A stretch of 5,653 nucleotides of DNA, taken from positions 1 through 5,653 of the forward strand of contig JAFGTU010000359.1 in NCBI GenBank assembly GCA_016933985.1, written 5' to 3'. How positions within the stretch are numbered: the first letter of the stretch is position 1; the number at the start of each line of letters is the position of its first letter. Origin of the DNA: Sedimentisphaerales bacterium. GTDB lineage: Bacteria > Planctomycetota > Phycisphaerae > Sedimentisphaerales > Anaerobacaceae. The notes below the pieces were generated by a model. The model had not been told where the DNA came from, made no database searches, and saw only the letters and a program-made list of their open reading frames with translations. Positions 1 through 3,781 of the stretch are shown here, one piece after another. The position numbers were made by a program, and so were the translations under genes.

Positions 1-94
1 CTTCCGCAAAAGCGGGGCCAAGGCAGGTGATTAACGCGAAGGTCAAGGCGATTAGCAGGGTCTTTGCTGCGTGTTGTGATTTGATAGTTGCCAT
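1..94 (-). CDS. Secreted protein, N-terminal fragment (signal peptide only; runs off left edge)
   Basis: Reading leftwards from the ATG at 94-92, the frame stays open to the window edge and gives 31 residues beginning MATIKSQHAAK. A basic n-region (Lys5, Lys11) is followed by a hydrophobic stretch, residues 12-26 (TLLIALTFALITCLG). An AFA|E site gives likely signal peptidase I cleavage after Ala30. The start is supported by AAAGGAGA at 109-102, 7 bases upstream. Cys24 in 'LITC' is not a good lipobox because Thr is at -1, so an ordinary secreted protein is preferred over a lipoprotein. It is transcribed away from the LamG gene and nothing of the mature protein is visible, so no function can be given. 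Confidence 0.8.
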   Translation of the reverse strand, partial: MATIKSQHAAKTLLIALTFALITCLGPAFAE

Positions 95-101
95 GATTCG
101 G

Positions 102-109
102 TCTCCTTT
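102..109 (-). promoter_or_regulatory. Ribosome binding site of the minus-strand secreted protein
   Basis: On the minus strand this reads AAAGGAGA, a near-perfect Shine-Dalgarno, with 7 bases before the ATG. It fixes the start codon of a gene that is otherwise only a short fragment here. Confidence 0.8.
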
Positions 110-169
110 CGAGTTTGTCCGGGTTCTTTACTTTTTAGGACAGCTAAATCCAAGGGTGCCGTTCTATCT

Positions 170-198
170 ATAATAGGCGGCGATTTGATAGGCGGTAA
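170..198 (-). promoter_or_regulatory. Possible sigma70-type promoter for the minus-strand gene
   Basis: On the minus strand TTACCG (198-193) and TATTAT (175-170) are separated by 17 bases. The -10 matches the consensus at 5 of 6 positions, the -35 at only 3 of 6. Transcription would begin near 163 and give a leader of about 70 bases. Direct repeats ATAGGCGG (plus strand 173-180 and 188-195) overlap the spacer and could be a regulator site. The plus strand also reads TATAAT at 169-174, but no acceptable -35 accompanies it. Confidence 0.35.
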
Positions 199-370
199 CG
201 GCTTTTCTCGCTGGAATCGGCAGTTTTTTCGGTTGCCAAAGGTCCAAGGCCCGGGCAAAGGCGCCCTGAGTGAAAATCAAGGGACAGAGCCGGGTCTGGG
301 ATGGGACGTTCATTGTCGAGCGGCGGGGATCGATTGCGTATTGGCGGATCACGGCTTGTTCGGTCTGGCG

Positions 371-387
371 GGCGGGATTGTCCCGCC
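371..387. repeat. Short perfect GC-rich inverted repeat
   Basis: GGCGGGA (371-377) and TCCCGCC (381-387) pair perfectly around a TTG loop. No T-tract follows on the plus strand, so this is not a standard terminator for rightward transcription. Its position between divergent transcription units would suit a REP-like palindrome or a structural boundary element. One copy in one window cannot show that it is repeated in the genome. Confidence 0.5.
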
Positions 388-481
388 GCATTCATACCGG
401 CCTTATAATGCAGAGGATAGGCTCAAAACACTGGAAAACAGTAGTATTTTGGCTCAACTTCATTATTATCAGACTTTTTGC

Positions 482-511
482 TTGACAAGCCCCTATTCTC
501 ACTGGTAAGAT
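482..511 (+). promoter_or_regulatory. Probable sigma70-type promoter of the LamG gene
   Basis: A perfect TTGACA at 482-487 is followed after 18 bases by TAAGAT at 506-511, which matches the -10 consensus at 4 of 6 positions. Transcription would start near 518, giving a leader of about 130 bases before the ATG. The -35 hexamer lies inside a perfect dyad, GCTTG-A-CAAGC, at 480-490, so a dimeric regulator could bind over it. Confidence 0.55.
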
Positions 512-633
512 ACTACGATAATTCGAACTCATGGAGGAGTAGTGGAGAAATTCTCCCCACACAAAGCCAATCTGTAGGAGGGCAAAGCTGGGTGATGGTC
601 CAGTAAGAGATATTGTGTTGTAAAGAGCTTCTT

Positions 634-640
634 GGAGGAG
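634..640 (+). promoter_or_regulatory. Ribosome binding site deciding the LamG start
   Basis: GGAGGAG is followed by 6 bases and then ATG at 647. An in-frame TTG at 632 overlaps this Shine-Dalgarno and would put a 5-residue acidic extension before the Lys-Lys signal peptide start, so ATG 647 is the better start. Confidence 0.8.
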
Positions 641-646
641 TGTGTG

Positions 647-1417
647 ATGAAAAAGACAGACTTGATGATCTGTGTAATGTTGATGGTTCTGGTGATAGCG
701 AACACCGGGCTGGCTAATCTTACTGATGGTTTGGTGGCTTACTGGAGCTTCAACGACGAGGCCAAGCCTTATATAGACGATTCGGGTAACGGCCATAACG
801 GAACACCTGGCGGGAATCCTGGATGGGAGGATGGAGCAGTGGAATTTTATGGTGCTGATTATGTGGAAGTTCCTGATTCACCATCGGGATTGGACCTAAC
901 AAAAGATTTCACAATTGCGTTTTGGATTAATCCTGATGATGAGTGGAGCCATACAGTGATGAGCAAACATATGCAGCATGCAAACACAGAACACAGTTGG
1001 GGTCTATTTATAAAACGCGATGGAATACTACAGATGGAAGTATACCACGACACAGGTCCTGGTAATCCATTAATCGATTGGGAGACCCCTCTTGTTACAA
1101 ATGTGTGGACACATGTAGCAGTTACTTATGCTTATGATATTAGTTCCTATGTTACATATCTTAATGGCGAAGAGGATACTTCGGGCACAGTAGTTCTTGA
1201 TATTTGGGATACTGACCGTAAATTTAGAATTGCTACTACGGGGGGCAGCCCAACAGGTCTTTTTGACGGTGCTTTGGACGAAGTTCGAATTTACAACCGA
1301 ACACTTGAGGATTGGGAGATAAAGGAGTTGGCTAATATCCCTGCCCCCGGTGCAATCCTCTTGGGCAGTATTGGAGTAAGCATAGTCGGCTATCTGCGAA
1401 GACGCAGAACAATATAG
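647..1417 (+). CDS. Secreted LamG-domain protein with PEP-CTERM-like C-terminal sorting signal
   Basis: The product has 256 residues. Residues 1-23 form a signal peptide: MKK, a hydrophobic core, and likely cleavage after Ala23 in TGLA|N. Residues about 28-228 form a concanavalin-A-like LamG fold (Laminin_G_3 type). Seen are GLVAYWSFND near 28, DDSGNGHNGT near 44, FTIAFWINP near 88, WTHVAVTY near 154, YLNGE near 171 and LFDGALDEVRIYNRTL near 205-220. Such domains usually bind carbohydrate or mediate contacts outside the cell. The tail from residue 231 has IPAPGAILLG, a hydrophobic helix and RRRRTI, the layout of exosortase-recognised PEP-CTERM signals, with PAP in place of PEP. The product is probably exported, processed at the tail and left on the cell surface or released. 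The gene is monocistronic, with its own promoter and a strong terminator, and is AT-richer than the downstream pair. The ligand is unknown. Confidence 0.88.
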   Translation: MKKTDLMICVMLMVLVIANTGLANLTDGLVAYWSFNDEAKPYIDDSGNGHNGTPGGNPGWEDGAVEFYGADYVEVPDSPSGLDLTKDFTIAFWINPDDEWSHTVMSKHMQHANTEHSWGLFIKRDGILQMEVYHDTGPGNPLIDWETPLVTNVWTHVAVTYAYDISSYVTYLNGEEDTSGTVVLDIWDTDRKFRIATTGGSPTGLFDGALDEVRIYNRTLEDWEIKELANIPAPGAILLGSIGVSIVGYLRRRRTI

Positions 1418-1418
1418 A

Positions 1419-1491
1419 ATCTAAAACAGCAAGGATGAACAAGGGCTATGAGTTCCGTCAAATTGGGACTTGCAGCCCTTGTCTTTTAGAT
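1419..1491. terminator. Three-tier hairpin, probable bidirectional intrinsic terminator
   Basis: The element starts two bases after the LamG stop codon. Outer arms ATCTAAAA (1419-1426) and TTTTAGAT (1484-1491) pair over 8 bp. Middle arms ACAAGGGCT (1439-1447) and AGCCCTTGT (1474-1482) pair over 9 bp. Inner arms AGTTCC (1451-1456) and GGGACT (1465-1470) pair over 6 bp including one G-U, around an 8-base loop. The right outer arm supplies a short T-run (1484-1487) and the left arm an A-run, so it could stop transcription from either side. Nothing transcribed leftwards towards it was identified. Confidence 0.7.
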
Positions 1492-1540
1492 ATTGTCAAA
1501 TGTTGTGGACCAGACTTTTACCGGCTCAATATAGGAGTCG

Positions 1541-1693
1541 CTTCGCCCTTGGGGGCGAGGCCCGCCTCCGGCGGATTTTGATCTTTTCATCAGCCTTGGG
1601 GTCCGTGGGGCAGCCCAGCCCCTAAGGGACAGGCCTCCAAAGTTGGATTCGGAGAGACGATAGCATGTTGGCGTGTCTCTGATCCGGCTTTGG
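1541..1693. other. Cluster of four stem-loops; possible structured RNA or interspersed repeat
   Basis: Four stems lie within about 150 bases. First, CTTCGCCC (1541-1548) pairs with GGGCGAGG (1553-1560), 8 bp with one G-U around a TTGG loop. Second, CCGCC (1562-1566) pairs with GGCGG (1570-1574), followed by ATTTTG. Third, GTCC plus GGGGC (1601-1604, 1607-1611) pairs with GCCCC plus GGAC (1618-1622, 1627-1630). Fourth, CCAAAG, GGAT and AGAGAC (1637-1642, 1645-1648, 1653-1658) pair with GTCTCT, ATCC and CTTTGG (1675-1680, 1682-1685, 1688-1693). I recognise no known RNA family. It could be a non-coding RNA, an mRNA leader or a genomic repeat, and the strand cannot be chosen. Confidence 0.4.
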
Positions 1694-1893
1694 TTGGGGG
1701 GTGATGACGTTAAAAGAGTCTCGCCGTAGGCGATTCCATTTTTTTTGCATTTGGCGGACTGCATTTTCAGGGGCAATAATCCGGGCTTCTTTTGTAACGT
1801 TTGGGCGTTTCGAGCGTCTAAGGTTATGCGTCTGTGCGCAGATGTTCTTACAAATGAAAATGCCGGGGGCGGGGAAAGCCTGCCGGAAAAGAA

Positions 1894-1923
1894 TTAGCGA
1901 GAATAGGCGAAATCCGTTATAAT
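1894..1923 (+). promoter_or_regulatory. Possible promoter of the coiled-coil / VWA operon
   Basis: A perfect TATAAT at 1918-1923 has TTAGCG (1894-1899) 18 bases upstream as a weak -35 with 3 of 6 matches. Transcription would begin near 1930, about 80 bases before the chosen ATG at 2010. It is the best -10 upstream of the gene pair, but the -35 is poor. Confidence 0.35.
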
Positions 1924-2009
1924 ACCGGTGAATCGGCAAGGTGGGGTATGGAAGATTGGCGTGTGGCGGCTGTATAGCGAATATTTGTGCTGGGGCGAAA
2001 AAGATTGCT

Positions 2010-3680
2010 ATGTTGAAGGCATTCGACAAAAGGCTTAGGGAGGTTCGTTTGCGGTGCAGCATCAATCTCCTTATCCAGTGGGCCGGGAAGATACTTGCTG
2101 CGGCGGGTGTTGTTGCGGTGTTGATTGTCCTGGCCGAGCAGTTGCTGGCCGTTGAGCTTATCAATCGTTTCAGTGCGTGGATTTTCTTCGGCGGGGCGGC
2201 GTTTTGGATACTTTTGCTCTGGCTGATTAATCAGCCGAGCCGATTGCAGGTTTCTTTGGTCCTCGATGAGCGGATGAGGCTGCGGGAGCGATTCAGCACG
2301 ACATTGGCTCTTGCCGACTCAGAGGATCCGTTCGCGGAGGCGGCGCGCAGAGAGGCTCGGCAAAAGGCTGAGCAGTTGAGGCCGGCGGTGCATTTTCCGA
2401 TTCGCCCGTCTCGATGCTGGATATTTGCGGTTAGCGTGTGGGCAATGGCTGTGGCGTTCTCCTTTATTCCGCAGAAGGACCTGCTCGGTTTCTCGCGCAA
2501 AGAAGATGAGGACAGAGAGCAGGCCAGGAAGATCGAGCAGGCCAAAGCCGCTATCAAGGAAGCGGCGACCCCGGTGAAGCTGGCTGTGAGCCGGTTGGGC
2601 AGGCCAGAGCTGGCTGAGGCGCTGAGCAAATTGGAGCAGATCGCCAAGGGCGCCAAGCCGGAGGACATCAAGCGCGAGGCGATCAAGACGCTTGGAGACC
2701 TTGCAGATCAGATTAAGAAGATGCAGGGCAGCGCGGAGCTTGCGTCGCTCGCCCTGATGCAGAAGATGCTCAAGCAGGCGCCCGGCTCGGCGGATATGCT
2801 TTCGCAGCAGTTGCTGGCGGCCCTGGCGAAGGGCAATTTCGCCGGCGCCTCGAAGGCATTGGAGCAGATGCGCAAGCAGCTCGAGGAGGGCGGCCTGACC
2901 GACGAGCAGCGCAAGGCCCTTGCCGAACAGTTGCAGAAGCTGGCCAAGCAGATTCAAGAGCTGGCGCAGAAGAATTCGGAGCTGGAAAAGGAGCTTGAGA
3001 AGCTGGGGCTCGATAAGAAGCTCGCAAAGCAAAGCGATAAGCAGCTGCGGGAGTCCTTGGCCAAGCAAGGTCTGAATCAGCAGCAGATCGAGGAGCTGCT
3101 GAAAAAGGCTGCTGCGTGCCGAGCGGCGTGCAGCCTATGCTCGAGGCTTGGCGATGCGATGGCGTCTTGCGGGGCCGGCGGAGCAGGGCTGCTCGCGGAC
3201 GATCTTGCGGGCTTGATGGACGAAATCGACCAGTTGGGAGCTATGAGGGACGACTTGATGGCAATGCAGGTGAGTCTGAGCGAGATCGGACGGTGCATGG
3301 GTTGTCTTGGGGAGGGAATGTGCCAGGGGATCGGGATGGGCGGACTCAACGAAGAATACTGGAACGCGCACGGAGGCGGTATTGGGGGGCTGCAAGCGGG
3401 GACGGAAACGATAGACGGGCCACGCGCAATCGCTGAGATAGGACCGACCTCGACGAAGAACACCAAGGTTACGAGCAAGGTGGGGGAGGGGCCTGTAATT
3501 GCAAGCTGGTATTTCAAGGGGACGCAGGTTAAGGGTGAGGCCAGGCGGGAATTGTCGGAAGTGGTGCAGGCCGGGCGCGACGCCGCAGCCGAGGCGATTA
3601 ACGAAAACGAAATACCGCGCAAGTACCAGGAAGCGGTGAAGAATTACTTCAGCCGGCTTGACGAGGGCGCAAAAGAGTAG
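2010..3680 (+). CDS. Membrane protein with long coiled coil and Cys/Gly-rich segment (planctomycete VWA-operon type)
   Basis: The product has 556 residues. Membrane helices are likely at about 25-46 and 55-73, with a third at about 135-153. The stretch between helices 2 and 3 has RLRERFSTTLALADSEDPFAEAA, as in other large planctomycete membrane proteins of this kind. Residues about 162-370 are a Lys/Glu/Gln/Ala/Leu-rich coiled coil, many of whose helical repeats follow the pattern LAEQLQKLAKQIQELAQ. Residues 370-460 are rich in Gly and Cys, with Cys370, 374, 377, 387, 429, 432 and 438. The C-terminus (about 495-556) is a small helical region with VKGEARRELSEVV and IPRKYQEAVKNYF. The start is uncertain. 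The frame opens at GTG 1941, but the extra 23 residues (Cys/Gly-rich) look unlike a real N-terminus, so MLKAFDKRLR at 2010 is preferred although its ribosome site is weak. It is probably co-transcribed with the VWA gene. It may act as a membrane scaffold or partner; no enzymatic motif is seen. Confidence 0.82.
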   Translation: MLKAFDKRLREVRLRCSINLLIQWAGKILAAAGVVAVLIVLAEQLLAVELINRFSAWIFFGGAAFWILLLWLINQPSRLQVSLVLDERMRLRERFSTTLALADSEDPFAEAARREARQKAEQLRPAVHFPIRPSRCWIFAVSVWAMAVAFSFIPQKDLLGFSRKEDEDREQARKIEQAKAAIKEAATPVKLAVSRLGRPELAEALSKLEQIAKGAKPEDIKREAIKTLGDLADQIKKMQGSAELASLALMQKMLKQAPGSADMLSQQLLAALAKGNFAGASKALEQMRKQLEEGGLTDEQRKALAEQLQKLAKQIQELAQKNSELEKELEKLGLDKKLAKQSDKQLRESLAKQGLNQQQIEELLKKAAACRAACSLCSRLGDAMASCGAGGAGLLADDLAGLMDEIDQLGAMRDDLMAMQVSLSEIGRCMGCLGEGMCQGIGMGGLNEEYWNAHGGGIGGLQAGTETIDGPRAIAEIGPTSTKNTKVTSKVGEGPVIASWYFKGTQVKGEARRELSEVVQAGRDAAAEAINENEIPRKYQEAVKNYFSRLDEGAKE

Positions 3681-3704
3681 CGACCGCTTTTCGATGAGCG
3701 GTCG
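3681..3704 (+). other. Intercistronic hairpin directly after the stop codon
   Basis: CGACCGCT (3681-3688) pairs perfectly with AGCGGTCG (3697-3704), 8 bp around an 8-base loop, starting at the first base after the TAG. What follows (GTTATG) is not T-rich, so it is a poor intrinsic terminator. It more likely protects the upstream mRNA end or tunes expression between the two genes. Confidence 0.6.
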
Positions 3705-3739
3705 GTTATGATTCTGTCAGTTGAGACCTGCGGTGCAAT

Positions 3740-3761
3740 CCCGGCGCACCGGGACGCCGGG
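3740..3761 (+). other. GC-rich hairpin 20 bases before the VWA gene start
   Basis: CCCGGCG (3740-3746) pairs perfectly with CGCCGGG (3755-3761) around an 8-base loop. An alternative pairing of ATCCCG (3738-3743) with CGGGAT (3768-3773) would reach closer to the TTG start. Such a stem just upstream of a weak start could lower translation of the second gene. Confidence 0.55.
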
Positions 3762-3781
3762 GCGGGTCGGGATCGGAACAA

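Larger units (their letters stand above)
95..646. other. Long intergenic region between divergent secreted-protein genes
   Basis: No convincing gene lies here. Open frames at 185-508 (plus) and 392-796 (minus) lack good ribosome sites and recognisable domains, and the latter overlaps the LamG gene antisense. The left part holds the minus-strand leader and promoter. The middle (about 240-370) has only short GC-rich palindromes such as GCCCGGGC at 249-256. A hairpin lies at 371-387, a good promoter at 482-511 and a leader with small dyads at 512-646. Confidence 0.6.
1492..2009. other. Intergenic region of about 500 bases, rich in inverted repeats
   Basis: No supported gene. The open frames here (minus 1486-1776 and 1622-2164, plus 1701-1922) have atypical protein composition, no domains and no clear Shine-Dalgarno. 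The left part (1541-1693) is a cluster of stem-loops listed separately. A T8 tract at 1739-1746 follows a 5-bp TCGCC/GGCGA hairpin at 1721-1733 and may be a weak terminator. TGCATTT occurs twice, at 1746-1752 and 1760-1766. The right end carries a possible promoter and leader for the gene at 2010. Confidence 0.55.

Noticed and set aside
404..409. Perfect TATAAT on the plus strand
   Set aside because: No acceptable -35 at 16-19 bases upstream (the position reads GC-rich hairpin), and a better promoter lies closer to the LamG gene.
185..508. 107-codon open frame on the plus strand in the left intergenic region
   Set aside because: No Shine-Dalgarno, no recognisable domain, and it runs through a palindrome and the LamG promoter. 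Composition does not resemble a protein.
392..796. 134-codon open frame on the minus strand
   Set aside because: It overlaps the LamG promoter, leader and signal peptide antisense, and has no domain or credible start.
1721..1746. Hairpin plus T8 as an intrinsic terminator
   Set aside because: The stem is only 5 bp and sits 5 bases from the T-tract, with no gene identified to its left that needs it, so it is not listed as a feature of its own.
1486..1776. 96-codon minus-strand frame across the stem-loop cluster
   Set aside because: The sequence is explained by inverted repeats. The product is Pro/Arg/Ser-rich with no domain, and the frame ends inside the terminator.
1622..2164. 180-codon minus-strand frame
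   Set aside because: It overlaps the start and first membrane helix of the coiled-coil gene antisense and has no family features.
2319..3068. 249-codon Leu/Arg-rich minus-strand frame
   Set aside because: It is the antisense of the coiled-coil repeat (CAG/AAG/GAG codons read backwards as CTG/CTT/CTC), a known artefact of such sequence.
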